Shown here in pieces: positions 9,001 through 17,136 of a stretch of 64,000 bases of DNA. The stretch's first letter is position 1. Each line of letters starts with the position of its first letter. The notes under the pieces were generated by a model that ran no database searches, was not told the DNA's origin, and was given only the letters and a program-made list of their open reading frames with translations. This DNA comes from Dokdonia pacifica. GTDB taxonomy: Bacteria; Bacteroidota; Bacteroidia; Flavobacteriales; Flavobacteriaceae. The stretch is from contig NZ_FZNY01000002.1 in NCBI RefSeq assembly GCF_900188275.1, forward strand, positions 496,001 through 560,000. The letters run 5' to 3'. Made by a program: the position numbers and the translations under genes.

Positions 9001-9189
9001 ATGTTTAGTACTGGACAGTTGATTTTTGTTATTTTCTTTGTTGTTGCATTTATAGCTTTTATAACCTATTCCTACCGTAAAGATGCTAAACTTCATAAAA
9101 AAGAATACAAAGGTTCTCGTTGGATACTTCTAGGATTCATTGGTTTTGTTGCCTTACTTTTTGTCATTAAGTATACACTCAAAGGATAA
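9001..9189 (+). CDS. Small two-span membrane protein
   Basis: A 62-residue protein with two hydrophobic segments (LIFVIFFVVAFIAFITYSY and WILLGFIGFVALLFVIKY) joined by a basic Lys-rich linker, RKDAKLHKKEYKGSR, which should lie in the cytoplasm and leave both ends outside. I do not recognise the family. ATG 9001 was chosen because the upstream TTG overlaps the promoter element. The gene stands alone between the pyrophosphohydrolase and the signalling locus. Confidence 0.7.
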   Translation: MFSTGQLIFVIFFVVAFIAFITYSYRKDAKLHKKEYKGSRWILLGFIGFVALLFVIKYTLKG

Positions 9190-9267
9190 CGTTTTATCGT
9201 TATTTATAGTTTTTGATCGATTTTATTTTTTGTACTTGTAAATTTCTCATAGCTTGTTAGGAGAATA

Positions 9268-9283
9268 TACCCGATAATGGGTA
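9268..9283. promoter_or_regulatory. Candidate NarL-type operator (7-2-7)
   Basis: TACCCGATAATGGGTA: two inverted heptamers separated by 2 bp, extended to TATACCC/GGGTATA arms. It lies 60 bp before the 9344 gene that heads the kinase/regulator operon. It is the first of five sites sharing TACC-N8-GGTA. Confidence 0.6.
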
Positions 9284-9343
9284 TACCGACTACTACAATT
9301 GTCTATTAGTTTAGCAACATATTAATTATAAACAAAATAAAAA

Positions 9344-10129
9344 ATGGAAAAAGAAAGCAATTCTGATAACCTATTATCTAGTATTGATTATAATAATGAT
9401 AAAAATTGGCAATTTATAATTGCCAGCCAAAATTATGGAACCACTTATGCTATTTATGCTAAATTCACTATTATAAAAGAGAAAGACGGAGAAACAAGGA
9501 GAGAAATTCAATTCAAAATCCGAAACTATAAAGGTCAAATACAATTAGGTATTTATGATGTGATTTTTAACAAAACAAATGGACAAATTGATATTTTAGT
9601 ACAAGCATTAAATCGTACTAGAACAACAGAATCATATAATTTTAATTTCGAATATAAAATAGGAGACAAAGACAATAGACTTAAAATAGTAAGATATTTA
9701 ATACCTATGTTTCTTATTGCTCCTAATAAAGAGTTTAGTAAGAAAGACTTAGATTCATTATGCGATAGAGGTAGTGGGATTTTTTGTAAAAAATATAAGT
9801 ATTTTGATGAAGAAAGAAATAGAGAAACAACATTTATTTGGTATGCAATTTATAAATCGATATTTAATTTTGAAGATGATAATATTATAAATGAATCTTT
9901 TTGTGTTTTTTGTGATCAAAAGTATAACTCAAAAGCTTCGCAAATAGCACATAATCATACAGGTATAATTGATACTGAATTTTTTCACGTAGATGGTGAT
10001 AATTTTGTAATAGCAAAATATGATTATGATGAAGATCCAAAGGATATAGCTCAAAATTTTGATGGTACTTTTACCCTCGCTGGATTTAGATGTAAACAAA
10101 GTACCTTAACAGTAGATACAAACAATTAA
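9344..10129 (+). CDS. Hypothetical cytoplasmic protein with Cys/His cluster
   Basis: A 261-residue protein without a signal peptide or membrane span, and not recognised. The N-terminal half is beta-rich (YAIYAKFTIIKEKDGETRR). The second half contains CDRGSGIFCKK and then FCVFCDQKYNSKASQIAHNH, whose two Cys and two His could form a zinc site. The gene is distinctly AT-rich, like the 5' half of the next gene. It stops 7 bp before the histidine kinase, so it is probably part of that operon and may supply or modify the sensed signal. ATG 9344 has no in-frame competitor nearby. Function unknown. Confidence 0.7.
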   Translation: MEKESNSDNLLSSIDYNNDKNWQFIIASQNYGTTYAIYAKFTIIKEKDGETRREIQFKIRNYKGQIQLGIYDVIFNKTNGQIDILVQALNRTRTTESYNFNFEYKIGDKDNRLKIVRYLIPMFLIAPNKEFSKKDLDSLCDRGSGIFCKKYKYFDEERNRETTFIWYAIYKSIFNFEDDNIINESFCVFCDQKYNSKASQIAHNHTGIIDTEFFHVDGDNFVIAKYDYDEDPKDIAQNFDGTFTLAGFRCKQSTLTVDTNN

Positions 10130-10136
10130 TTACAAA

Positions 10137-11984
10137 TTGAATAAATATTTTTTTTGTTTATTATTTTTAATAGCTATCCATATACACGCACAAGATGTAT
10201 CTATGGATAGCTATTTACGTTCTTTAAAAAATCAAGAATATACTACTAGTCTACAAAATGCTAGTACTTTTAAAAATGAGAAGAAATCTATTCTTGCAAA
10301 AGAACTTATACATCTTATAACTACACGAGAAATAGATAGTATAGACATAAGTAGAATTACAAACGAAGATGATATTATATATCTTCAAACTCTATATAAT
10401 GCATATGTGTATAGATATCAAGATATTCAAGACAATTTAGAAGCATATAAATTATTTTTAAAGGCACTCAAAATAGCTGAAAATGAAAATAATACTTTAA
10501 AAAAACAAAATGCACTTATAGGAATTCTAGATGTTTTTGCTTCTGAAATATTTATAGGTAGTAAAATGTACTTAAACTATTTAGAACAATTCACTGAACT
10601 CAATACAGATGTTTATGATGATGTTTTAATTTTCAATTATAATATCATTTTTAGTTCAAAAGCAAATGAGGATTTATGGGTTGAAGATTCTTATATTTCT
10701 TTTACTAATGCTTTAGAACAAATTTATAAAAATGTACCAGCTTCACATCCTTTATATACTTATTATTATAGAGAAAAAGCTTTACAAGCTAGACTAAAAG
10801 AAGACTTAATATCTTCTAATTCCTATTTTGAAAAAGCTCTAAAAACACTTGAAAATGATACTTATAGAAATGAATTAAAATCTGATATTTTATGGCAAAT
10901 TGCATTTAATCATTATCAAGATGAAAATTATGAAATTGCCTATGAATATCTCATAAATAAAATTGGATATTCTAAAAAATTAAAAAATCAATTTTACAAT
11001 GAACGTCTAAAAGCATATATCTTATCAGAAGAAAAAAAATACGATTCCGCATATTATTTTCTCCGAAAGACTATAGATATGGAATATAAAATAGGGTATC
11101 AAAACAATTCTTTAGAATCTTCAATTTTATCTGTAGAAAATCAAACTGAAAAACTAAAAAACGATAAGTTAATCATTAATAACCAACGACGTAAAAACCA
11201 AAACATAGCTCTAGGATTAGGTGGAAGCCTTGTGGCTGTATCCATCATTGCCTTCTTAGTGTACCGCAACACCAAACGAAAACAACGCATTGCAGAGCAA
11301 GATCGCGAACTCCAAATACAGAAAACAGAAACGATTCTGAAGGAGAAAGAAATCGAAACTATTAACGCTATGATTTCTGGACAAGAAAAAGAACGCCTAC
11401 GACTTGCTAGTGAATTACACGATAATTTAGGAAGTACACTAGCTACGGTTCGTATGCAAGTAGAAAATCTAGAACGCAACCTTGATAAAGTAGATGATCC
11501 AAAAGCCCTACTTCAAAAAACCAATGCGCTCGTTAATGAAGCCTACACAAAAGTGCGCTCCATCTCTCATGAACGTAATAGTGGCGTCCTAGCAAAAGAT
11601 GGGCTCTTACCTGCGATTCAAAAACTAGCAAATACTGTTTCTTCCAATAATAATCTTCAAATAGAAGTACAAGACTTTGGGCTGGAAAATAGAATCGCTA
11701 ATGAATTAGAAATTACCATTTTTAGAATCATTCAGGAGTTAGTGACTAATATCATTAAACACGCTCAGGCTACAGAGGCTAATATCTCGCTTACCCAACA
11801 TGACAACGAACTCAACATCATGATTGAGGATAATGGAAAAGGGTTTAAGGTAGGTAAACTCAAAGAAAAAGACGGTATGGGCTTGGGTAGTATAGAAAGA
11901 CGTGTAGAACACTTAGAAGGTACGATGGAGGTAGATAGTGCTCTAGGTCGTGGTACAAGTATAAGTATAGACATCCCATTATAA
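10137..11984 (+). CDS. TPR-containing sensor histidine kinase, NarX/DesK type
   Basis: A 615-residue kinase. The signal peptide (MNKYFFCLLFLIAIHIHAQ) leads to a periplasmic, helical TPR-like sensor of about 330 residues. One membrane span follows (about 355-377), then a coiled coil, then a HisKA_3 dimerisation domain with phospho-accepting His in ASELHDNLGSTL (about 427). A HATPase_c domain ends the protein (N box about 540, DNGKGF, GMGLGSIERRVEHLEG). The start is TTG 10137, the only one that preserves the signal peptide. The NarL-type regulator at 12023 is the evident partner. The 5' half is much more AT-rich than the 3' half, which suggests that the sensor and kinase modules have different histories. 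Confidence 0.92.
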   Translation: MNKYFFCLLFLIAIHIHAQDVSMDSYLRSLKNQEYTTSLQNASTFKNEKKSILAKELIHLITTREIDSIDISRITNEDDIIYLQTLYNAYVYRYQDIQDNLEAYKLFLKALKIAENENNTLKKQNALIGILDVFASEIFIGSKMYLNYLEQFTELNTDVYDDVLIFNYNIIFSSKANEDLWVEDSYISFTNALEQIYKNVPASHPLYTYYYREKALQARLKEDLISSNSYFEKALKTLENDTYRNELKSDILWQIAFNHYQDENYEIAYEYLINKIGYSKKLKNQFYNERLKAYILSEEKKYDSAYYFLRKTIDMEYKIGYQNNSLESSILSVENQTEKLKNDKLIINNQRRKNQNIALGLGGSLVAVSIIAFLVYRNTKRKQRIAEQDRELQIQKTETILKEKEIETINAMISGQEKERLRLASELHDNLGSTLATVRMQVENLERNLDKVDDPKALLQKTNALVNEAYTKVRSISHERNSGVLAKDGLLPAIQKLANTVSSNNNLQIEVQDFGLENRIANELEITIFRIIQELVTNIIKHAQATEANISLTQHDNELNIMIEDNGKGFKVGKLKEKDGMGLGSIERRVEHLEGTMEVDSALGRGTSISIDIPL

Positions 11985-12022
11985 GAATACCATTATATTT
12001 ATAGCATAAATAATACATCCTT

Positions 12023-12652
12023 ATGATTACAGTTGCCATTGCAGAAGATCACCAATCCCTTATAGACGGGATATCATTACTTTTAAAGTATGAAGAAGGT
12101 ATTTCGATTATTGGAACTTCAAATGATGGTAGGGATCTATTAGATATTGTACGTCTCAAACAACCTAAGGTGGTGATTATGGATATTCGAATGCCTAAAC
12201 TAGATGGGATTGAGGCCACTAAAATCATCATGAAAGAATTTCCGCATACTAAGGTTATTGCCTTTTCTATGTTTGATCAGGACCAGGCAGTCATACAAAT
12301 GCGAGATGCAGGAGCCAAAGGGTATATTCTTAAAAATAGCCCGCTAGAAGAGATTTTAAAAGCCATACATGCGGTAATGCAAGGAAAAGTATACTATGAT
12401 ACTGGCATCGATCAAAGACTATTTGATGACGCTTTCGCGAAAGCTAAAACACCAAAATCCGTATTATCAAAAAGTGAACGAGAAATCCTACGCTTAATCG
12501 CACAGAATAAAACCTCTTCAGAAATCGCCGATATACGATTTACAGCAGTCTCTACTGTAGAAAAACATCGTAAAAATATGATGCGTAAACTAGGGCTAAG
12601 TGGCAAAGGGGAACTTCTTAAATATGCAATAGAAAAAAAATACGATTTTTAA
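12023..12652 (+). CDS. NarL/FixJ-family response regulator
   Basis: A 209-residue DNA-binding regulator. The receiver domain shows the acidic pair AEDH (residues 8-9), phospho-acceptor Asp54 in VIMDIRMPKLDG and the switch Lys in GAKGYILKNS. The C-terminal LuxR/GerE helix-turn-helix is at about 147-195 (LSKSEREILRLIAQNKTSSE). It follows the histidine kinase by 38 bp and should be phosphorylated by it. A perfect GCTTTCGCGAAAGC palindrome at 12431-12444 encodes the interdomain linker residues AFAKA. Inverted TACC-N8-GGTA sites flanking neighbouring genes are plausible targets. Start ATG 12023 is unambiguous. Confidence 0.95.
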   Translation: MITVAIAEDHQSLIDGISLLLKYEEGISIIGTSNDGRDLLDIVRLKQPKVVIMDIRMPKLDGIEATKIIMKEFPHTKVIAFSMFDQDQAVIQMRDAGAKGYILKNSPLEEILKAIHAVMQGKVYYDTGIDQRLFDDAFAKAKTPKSVLSKSEREILRLIAQNKTSSEIADIRFTAVSTVEKHRKNMMRKLGLSGKGELLKYAIEKKYDF

Positions 12653-12719
12653 AAAAGTTCATATTACTTTTCTCTTCATACACTATTTGTAATCAACACA
12701 TTACAAAAATACATACGCT

Positions 12720-12737
12720 TACCACTTAAAAGTGGTA
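12720..12737. promoter_or_regulatory. Inverted repeat TACCACTT-AA-AAGTGGTA
   Basis: Perfect 8-bp arms with a 2-bp centre. It resembles the five TACC-N8-GGTA sites but has 10 bp between TACC and GGTA. It lies 68 bp after the regulator gene, upstream of the small secreted protein gene. It may be a weaker or distinct binding site. Confidence 0.4.
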
Positions 12738-12809
12738 TTCAATTTTCTACTTATAATTTAATAGTGAATTATGGTTTTACCACATAATTTGTATCTTAAA
12801 AACGCAAAA

Positions 12810-12825
12810 TACCCTATACTAGGTA
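12810..12825. promoter_or_regulatory. Candidate NarL-type operator (7-2-7)
   Basis: TACCCTATACTAGGTA, extended to 8-bp arms AAAATACC/GGTATTTT (12806-12829). It has TACC-N8-GGTA geometry and lies 55 bp before ATG 12881 of the secreted protein gene. Confidence 0.6.
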
Positions 12826-12880
12826 TTTTTTTAACTAACCATTATAGTTACTTTTAACAAGTAAAAAATTACAACAAACC

Positions 12881-13297
12881 ATGAAAAAAACAATTTTATT
12901 TGCCGCGTTTCTTATGTTATCAATCTTCCAAGGATTCTCTCAGGATCGAGATTTCGACGGTCTTTGGGAAGGTGTTATGGAAAAAGAAAATGGAGAAAAA
13001 TATACCCTCTCTTTATTTATAGAAGATAATAATGTATACGGAGTTACAACCGATAGCGATGGCGATTTAGTAAAAGACAGACAATTTGAGGTACAGATAA
13101 GCAAAGGATATGGGGAACAACTAAATTTTTTCTGGATCAACAAAGGGGGAGTTTGGACAGAAACACAGATGTTTTCCCTTTCCTATTCTTCTGGTTCAGA
13201 ATTGTCTGTTTATCATATGAGACATGTGTCAAATAAATCAGACGAAAAAGACGGAAATACCGATTGGGGATACTTTTCAAAAGGTACTCTTAAATAA
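12881..13297 (+). CDS. Small secreted hypothetical protein
   Basis: A 138-residue protein with a signal peptide (MKKTILFAAFLMLSIFQGFS, likely cleaved before QDRD). The mature part looks like a small beta-barrel or sandwich: alternating segments such as FDGLWEGVMEKENGEKYTLS, a DSDGD acidic loop and a C-terminal WGYFSKGTL. No cysteines or catalytic motifs are recognised. A candidate NarL-type site lies 55 bp upstream and a strong terminator follows, so it is probably a single-gene target of the adjacent two-component system. It is a good candidate for the main output of that system, though this is inference. Confidence 0.78.
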   Translation: MKKTILFAAFLMLSIFQGFSQDRDFDGLWEGVMEKENGEKYTLSLFIEDNNVYGVTTDSDGDLVKDRQFEVQISKGYGEQLNFFWINKGGVWTETQMFSLSYSSGSELSVYHMRHVSNKSDEKDGNTDWGYFSKGTLK

Positions 13298-13321
13298 AAA
13301 GACACAGAAGATCATTAGTGG

Positions 13322-13357
13322 AAAAGGCGGGTTATTCTTAGTAATAGCCCGCCTTTT
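13322..13357 (+). terminator. Rho-independent terminator
   Basis: Strong stem AAAAGGCGGG with CCCGCCTTTT (13322-13331 and 13348-13357), extended inwards by further pairs and ending in a T tract. It closes the 12881 gene. Confidence 0.9.
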
Positions 13358-13381
13358 ATTTTACTAGTACTTTTTCACAAA

Positions 13382-13397
13382 TACCTAGTGATGGGTA
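13382..13397. promoter_or_regulatory. Candidate NarL-type operator (7-2-7)
   Basis: TACCTAGTGATGGGTA with arms extended by AAA/TTT. TACC-N8-GGTA geometry, 35 bp before ATG 13433 of the HTH-only regulator. Confidence 0.6.
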
Positions 13398-13432
13398 TTT
13401 TATCTTCTCTTTATTCTCTCTAGTTTTAAACT

Positions 13433-13807
13433 ATGAATGTAACCCAAGAAATCATAGCAAATATCGAGCAAGCTTGCTCTCAACATCAGAAATTAAACAT
13501 ACACCAAACGCTTAAAATCATTACAGCATATAGAGCTATTTCTAATGACCCAGAACTCATAGATAAAATACTTCATCTTATTAAAATATATAGTAAACAA
13601 GAGCTTTATTCTAATGCCCTATCTGCTAGACAAAATCAAATTTTTAATTTGATTGGACTTGATTTTTCTTCAAAAGAAATTGCAGATATGCTCGCTATTA
13701 GTGAAGCTACTGTAAGTACCCATAGAAAAAATATTATTAAAAAACTACAAATCTCAGGTACAGGTGCTTTACAAAAGATGGCATATCAATATCTCCACAA
13801 AAAATAG
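13433..13807 (+). CDS. LuxR-type HTH regulator lacking a receiver domain
   Basis: A 124-residue protein. The first 60 residues are helical and unrecognised. The C-terminal half is a LuxR/GerE helix-turn-helix: LSARQNQIFNLIGLDFSSKE, then an AISEATVSTHRKN recognition helix and KKLQISGTGALQ. There is no phospho-acceptor domain, so it cannot be a conventional response regulator. A candidate operator lies 35 bp upstream and two more lie just downstream. This suggests a second-tier regulator controlled by, or competing with, the NarL-type protein at 12023, whose HTH it resembles (TVSTHRKN compared with TVEKHRKN). Confidence 0.85.
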   Translation: MNVTQEIIANIEQACSQHQKLNIHQTLKIITAYRAISNDPELIDKILHLIKIYSKQELYSNALSARQNQIFNLIGLDFSSKEIADMLAISEATVSTHRKNIIKKLQISGTGALQKMAYQYLHKK

Positions 13808-13817
13808 GAGAAACAAA

Positions 13818-13833
13818 TACCCGAAAGAGGGTA
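13818..13833. promoter_or_regulatory. Candidate NarL-type operator (7-2-7)
   Basis: TACCCGAAAGAGGGTA, TACC-N8-GGTA geometry, 10 bp after the HTH-only regulator stop and 71 bp before a possible 29-residue ORF. Confidence 0.55.
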
Positions 13834-13852
13834 TGTTTTAATGGGTATAGTA

Positions 13853-13868
13853 TACCTACTTTTAGGTA
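13853..13868. promoter_or_regulatory. Candidate NarL-type operator (7-2-7)
   Basis: TACCTACTTTTAGGTA, the fifth TACC-N8-GGTA site. It abuts an oppositely arranged palindrome GGTATAGTATACC (13844-13856), sharing its TACC half. The spacing from the 13818 site is 35 bp. Confidence 0.5.
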
Positions 13869-13888
13869 GTTTACATACCTATATTGCC

Positions 13889-13978
13889 ATGGAAATAGAA
13901 TTTGCTATTAGTATTACGGTTACCTATGTTTTAATAAAGATAGACTTCTCGCTATCTATAAGTAAAGATCAAACATAA
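13889..13978 (+). CDS. Possible 29-residue small protein
   Basis: ATG 13889 opens a 29-codon frame ending at 13978. The product begins MEIEFAISITVTYVLIKIDF, with a short hydrophobic, beta-branched middle. It lies 20 bp downstream of two candidate operators and its stop overlaps the start of a terminator hairpin. That arrangement is what a regulated mini-gene would show, but the length allows chance, and the transcript might instead be noncoding. Confidence 0.3.
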   Translation: MEIEFAISITVTYVLIKIDFSLSISKDQT

Positions 13979-14005
13979 AAGAAGCCCCATTTTGGGGCTT
14001 CTTTT
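13977..14005. terminator. Bidirectional terminator
   Basis: Twelve-base arms AAAAGAAGCCCC and complement around ATTTT, with A and T tracts on both sides. It serves the 13433 region on the plus strand and glyA on the minus strand. Confidence 0.9.
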
Positions 14006-14028
14006 ATATATAATATCTTATAAAATAA

Positions 14029-15303
14029 TTATGCTACAAATAATGGCTTATCTCCCATCATTGCATTTACTTTAGAAGCAATTGCTTCTAAAGCTGCATC
14101 ATCTTCATGATTCATGATAGCCTCATCAATAAAGTCTACAATGATTTGCATATCATTTTCTTTAAGACCTCTTGTTGTTATTGCTGCAGTACCTATACGA
14201 ATACCAGACGTTACAAATGGTGATTTATCATCAAAAGGTACCATGTTTTTATTTACGGTAATATCTGCCTTTCCAAGCGCTGCTTCGGCGGCTTTTCCAG
14301 TAATATCTTTATTACGAAGATCAATAAGCATCATGTGATTATCGGTTCCTCCAGAGATAATATCATATCCTTTGGCAACAAATGCAGCAGCCATTACTTC
14401 TGCATTTTTCTTTACTTGGATCATATAGTGTAAGAACTCATCGGTGAGCGCTTCTCCAAAAGCAATTGCTTTAGCCGCGATGATGTGTTCTAAAGGCCCT
14501 CCTTGATTTCCTGGAAAGATTCCACTATCTAATAGAGAAGACATCATACGTGGTTTTCCGCTTTTAAGTGTAATTCCAAATGGGTTTTCAAAATCTTTTC
14601 CCATTAATATTAATCCGCCTCTTGGCCCACGGAGGGTTTTATGAGTGGTTGTCGTTACTACGTGACAATGCGGAATTGGATCTGAGATAATTCCTTTAGC
14701 GATCAAACCTGCTGGATGTGCAATATCTGCCATCAAAATAGCATTTACACTATCTGCAATTTCGCGAAAGCGTGCATAATCAATTTCACGAGAATACGCA
14801 CTAGCACCTGCTATAATCATTTTTGGCTTTTCACGTAAAGCGATCTCTTGTATTTTATCATAATTTAAACGTCCTGTCTCCTTCTCTACTCCATAAAATA
14901 CAGGATTGTATAAACGTCCTGAAAAATTAACAGGAGATCCATGAGTTAAGTGACCACCATGAGAAAGGTCAAACCCTAAAAAGGTATCTCCAGGCTTTAA
15001 ACATGCATGAAAAACAGCTGTATTTGCTTGAGATCCTGAATGTGGTTGTACATTAGCATAGGCGGCGCCAAAAAGCTCTTTTGCGCGTTCTATAGCAATC
15101 GTTTCTACCTCATCTACTACTTCACAACCACCATAATAACGTTTACCTGGATATCCTTCGGCATATTTATTTGTAAGGACTGATCCGGCGGCTTCCATTA
15201 CTTGGTCGCTGACAAAATTTTCTGAAGCAATTAATTCTAAGCCATCTAATTGGCGTTCTTTTTCTTCTTGTATTAAATCAAAAATAGCTGTGTCGCGTTG
15301 CAT
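14029..15303 (-). CDS. glyA: Serine hydroxymethyltransferase
   Basis: A 424-residue PLP enzyme that interconverts serine and glycine and charges tetrahydrofolate with a one-carbon unit. The family N-terminus [14 protein letters not shown] appears as [18 protein letters not shown], the substrate loop as [15 protein letters not shown], and the PLP lysine lies in [28 protein letters not shown] is the cofactor phosphate region. Length and motifs are normal. It stands alone, diverging from fumarylacetoacetase, and ends at a bidirectional terminator. Part of the recurrent palindrome (TTTCGCGAAAGCG) lies within it at 14760-14772. Confidence 0.97.
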   Translation of the reverse strand: MQRDTAIFDLIQEEKERQLDGLELIASENFVSDQVMEAAGSVLTNKYAEGYPGKRYYGGCEVVDEVETIAIERAKELFGAAYANVQPHSGSQANTAVFHACLKPGDTFLGFDLSHGGHLTHGSPVNFSGRLYNPVFYGVEKETGRLNYDKIQEIALREKPKMIIAGASAYSREIDYARFREIADSVNAILMADIAHPAGLIAKGIISDPIPHCHVVTTTTHKTLRGPRGGLILMGKDFENPFGITLKSGKPRMMSSLLDSGIFPGNQGGPLEHIIAAKAIAFGEALTDEFLHYMIQVKKNAEVMAAAFVAKGYDIISGGTDNHMMLIDLRNKDITGKAAEAALGKADITVNKNMVPFDDKSPFVTSGIRIGTAAITTRGLKENDMQIIVDFIDEAIMNHEDDAALEAIASKVNAMMGDKPLFVA

Positions 15304-15370
15304 AATATATCTTATGTTAAAAAGAGTTGTAAAAATAACATAAAGTCTTTATTGCAGTACTATAAAATCC

Positions 15371-15378
15371 TATATTTG
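15371..15378 (+). promoter_or_regulatory. -7 element TATATTTG upstream of fumarylacetoacetase
   Basis: An exact TAnnTTTG match 38 bp before ATG 15417, with a possible -33 TTG at 15352-15354 (16-bp spacing, slightly short). Confidence 0.6.
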
Positions 15379-15416
15379 GGTAGTAAAATTTACTAACATC
15401 TTATTAAGAACCATAT

Positions 15417-16709
15417 ATGCCACTATCTGCTAACAATCCCTCGATAAAAACTTGGCTAAATACTCCCAAGAATACTGATTTTCCCATTCAAAATATCCCT
15501 TTTGGTGTATTCCTAACACGTGATGATGTCATTACCATTGGTACACGTATAGGAGATTATGCTATTGACTTAGGTGCTTTGCATCAGCTAGGTTATTTTG
15601 AAGGAATTCCACTTACTGATGATATTTTTCTACAAGACACTCTAAATGATTTTATTGCCGATGGTCGTAAAACATGGCGACTGGTACGTAATCGTATTTC
15701 TGAAATTTTTAATGAAAGTAATGACGCTTTACGCGAAAATAAAAAACACCGTGAGACTGTTATTTTTGACATGAGTGAAGTAGAGATGCAGCTTCCTGTA
15801 CAGATAGGTGATTATACCGATTTTTATTCTAGTATTGAGCATGCTACCAATGTAGGAACCATGTTTAGAGGAGAGGAAAATGCATTGATGCCTAACTGGT
15901 TACACTTACCTGTGGCATATCACGGTAGAAGTTCTTCTATCATTCCATCAGGAATTCCTGTACATAGACCACAAGGACAAAAATTACCAAATGGTGCTAC
16001 AGAGCCTATTTTTGGGCCATCACGTCTGGTAGATTTTGAATTAGAAATGGCATTTATCACCACTGCTGCAAACAATCTAGGAGAATCCATCACAACAAAA
16101 GATGCAGAAGAAAACATTTTTGGTTTGGTCTTATTTAATGACTGGAGTGCTCGTGATATTCAAAAATGGGAATATGTACCTTTAGGGCCTTTCTTAGCTA
16201 AGAATTTTGCTTCGTCTATCTCTCCTTGGATTGTGACTTTGGATGCCTTAGAGCCTTTTAGAGTAGAGAGTCCTAAACCTAAAAAGGAACTCCTTCCCTA
16301 TTTACAATATGAAGGAAAGAAAAGTTTTGACATAAAATTAGAAGTAGCTTTACAGCCAGAAGGAAAGAAAGAAACGGTTGTAGCAAAATCTAACTTCAAA
16401 TATATGTATTGGAATATGAGTCAGCAGTTGGCACATCATACTGTAAATGGATGCCCTGTAAATGCAGGTGATATGATGGGTAGCGGAACATTATCTGGAC
16501 CTACTCAAGATTCATACGGATCTATGCTAGAATTATCATGGAGAGGGGAACGTCCTGTTCGTTTAGATGAAGGTGGAGATCGTAAGTTTATAGAAGATAA
16601 TGACACTGTGATTATACGTGGGCATTGTAAAGCAAAAGATACCCCTCGTATCGGTTTTGGTGAAGTATCTACTAAGTTATTACCTGTATTCCAACCGAAA
16701 ACGAAATAA
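15417..16709 (+). CDS. fahA: Fumarylacetoacetase
   Basis: A 430-residue hydrolase catalysing the last step of tyrosine catabolism, fumarylacetoacetate to fumarate and acetoacetate. An N-terminal SH3-like domain (IPFGVFLTRDDVITIGTRIG) is followed by the FAH catalytic domain. Metal and substrate residues are seen in DFYSSIEHATNVGTMFRGEE, VDFELEMAFIT and FNDWSARDIQKWEYVPLGPF. GSGTLSGPTQDSYGSMLELS is also typical. The length is that of the eukaryotic-type enzyme. It has its own promoter and no other catabolic gene next to it. The last 20 nt of the gene are duplicated downstream at 16838-16857. Confidence 0.96.
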   Translation: MPLSANNPSIKTWLNTPKNTDFPIQNIPFGVFLTRDDVITIGTRIGDYAIDLGALHQLGYFEGIPLTDDIFLQDTLNDFIADGRKTWRLVRNRISEIFNESNDALRENKKHRETVIFDMSEVEMQLPVQIGDYTDFYSSIEHATNVGTMFRGEENALMPNWLHLPVAYHGRSSSIIPSGIPVHRPQGQKLPNGATEPIFGPSRLVDFELEMAFITTAANNLGESITTKDAEENIFGLVLFNDWSARDIQKWEYVPLGPFLAKNFASSISPWIVTLDALEPFRVESPKPKKELLPYLQYEGKKSFDIKLEVALQPEGKKETVVAKSNFKYMYWNMSQQLAHHTVNGCPVNAGDMMGSGTLSGPTQDSYGSMLELSWRGERPVRLDEGGDRKFIEDNDTVIIRGHCKAKDTPRIGFGEVSTKLLPVFQPKTK

Positions 16710-17020
16710 GACTCTAAAATAAAAAATAACCATTACCAAAACCGTAATGGGTGGTTGTCCTGATAAAAATGTAATTTTTAATACGTTTTTATCAGGACTT
16801 TCCGTTTTAAGGAACCTACCAAGCTACTTCTCGTAATCCAACCGAAAACGAAATAAGGTTTCCTAAATATAAAATATATACCCAAAACCATAATGATGGG
16901 TAGTTATCATAAAAAAAGAGTACATTTTCTAGTACTCTTTTTTTATAATTTTCTGTTACTCGGATATCAAAAAGCGTAATTTTTAATACGTTTTTATAAG
17001 GACTTTCCGTTTTAAGGAAC
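16691..17020. repeat. Imperfect tandem duplication of the fah 3' tail
   Basis: Two paired blocks. The last 20 nt of fumarylacetoacetase (16691-16710) recur exactly at 16838-16857. A 45-nt block at 16771-16815 recurs at 16976-17020 with one mismatch. The second unit has gained a terminator between its blocks. The first unit contains a 12-bp-arm hairpin (TCCTGATAAAAA, 16758-16797). This accounts for most of the 427-bp gap before 17137. Confidence 0.75.
16911..16944 (+). terminator. Rho-independent terminator
   Basis: Thirteen-base arms (AAAAAAAGAGTAC and complement) around an 8-nt loop with a T tract. It is the most likely terminator for fumarylacetoacetase transcripts. Confidence 0.8.
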
Positions 17021-17096
17021 TTAAAAAACTACTTTCTTTTTTAGACTATTACATTTCAAAGTACTAAAACAAATACTTAAATATTTATTTTGGCAT

Positions 17097-17120
17097 TATA
17101 CGCTTTCGCGAAAGCGTATA
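17097..17120. repeat. 24-bp perfect palindrome, GCTTTCGCGAAAGC family
   Basis: TATA-CGCTTTCGCGAAAGCG-TATA. It lies just beyond the stop of the minus-strand kinase gene, where it could fold as a hairpin in the transcript, but there is no T tract. Confidence 0.8.
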
Positions 17121-17136
17121 TCAGATTCACAAAGAT

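Noticed and set aside
16879-16902. TACCCAA and ATGGGTA heptamers near the fumarylacetoacetase tail
   Set aside because: They resemble NarL heptamers but are 10 bp apart instead of 2, lie in a duplicated tail, and have no gene downstream to control.
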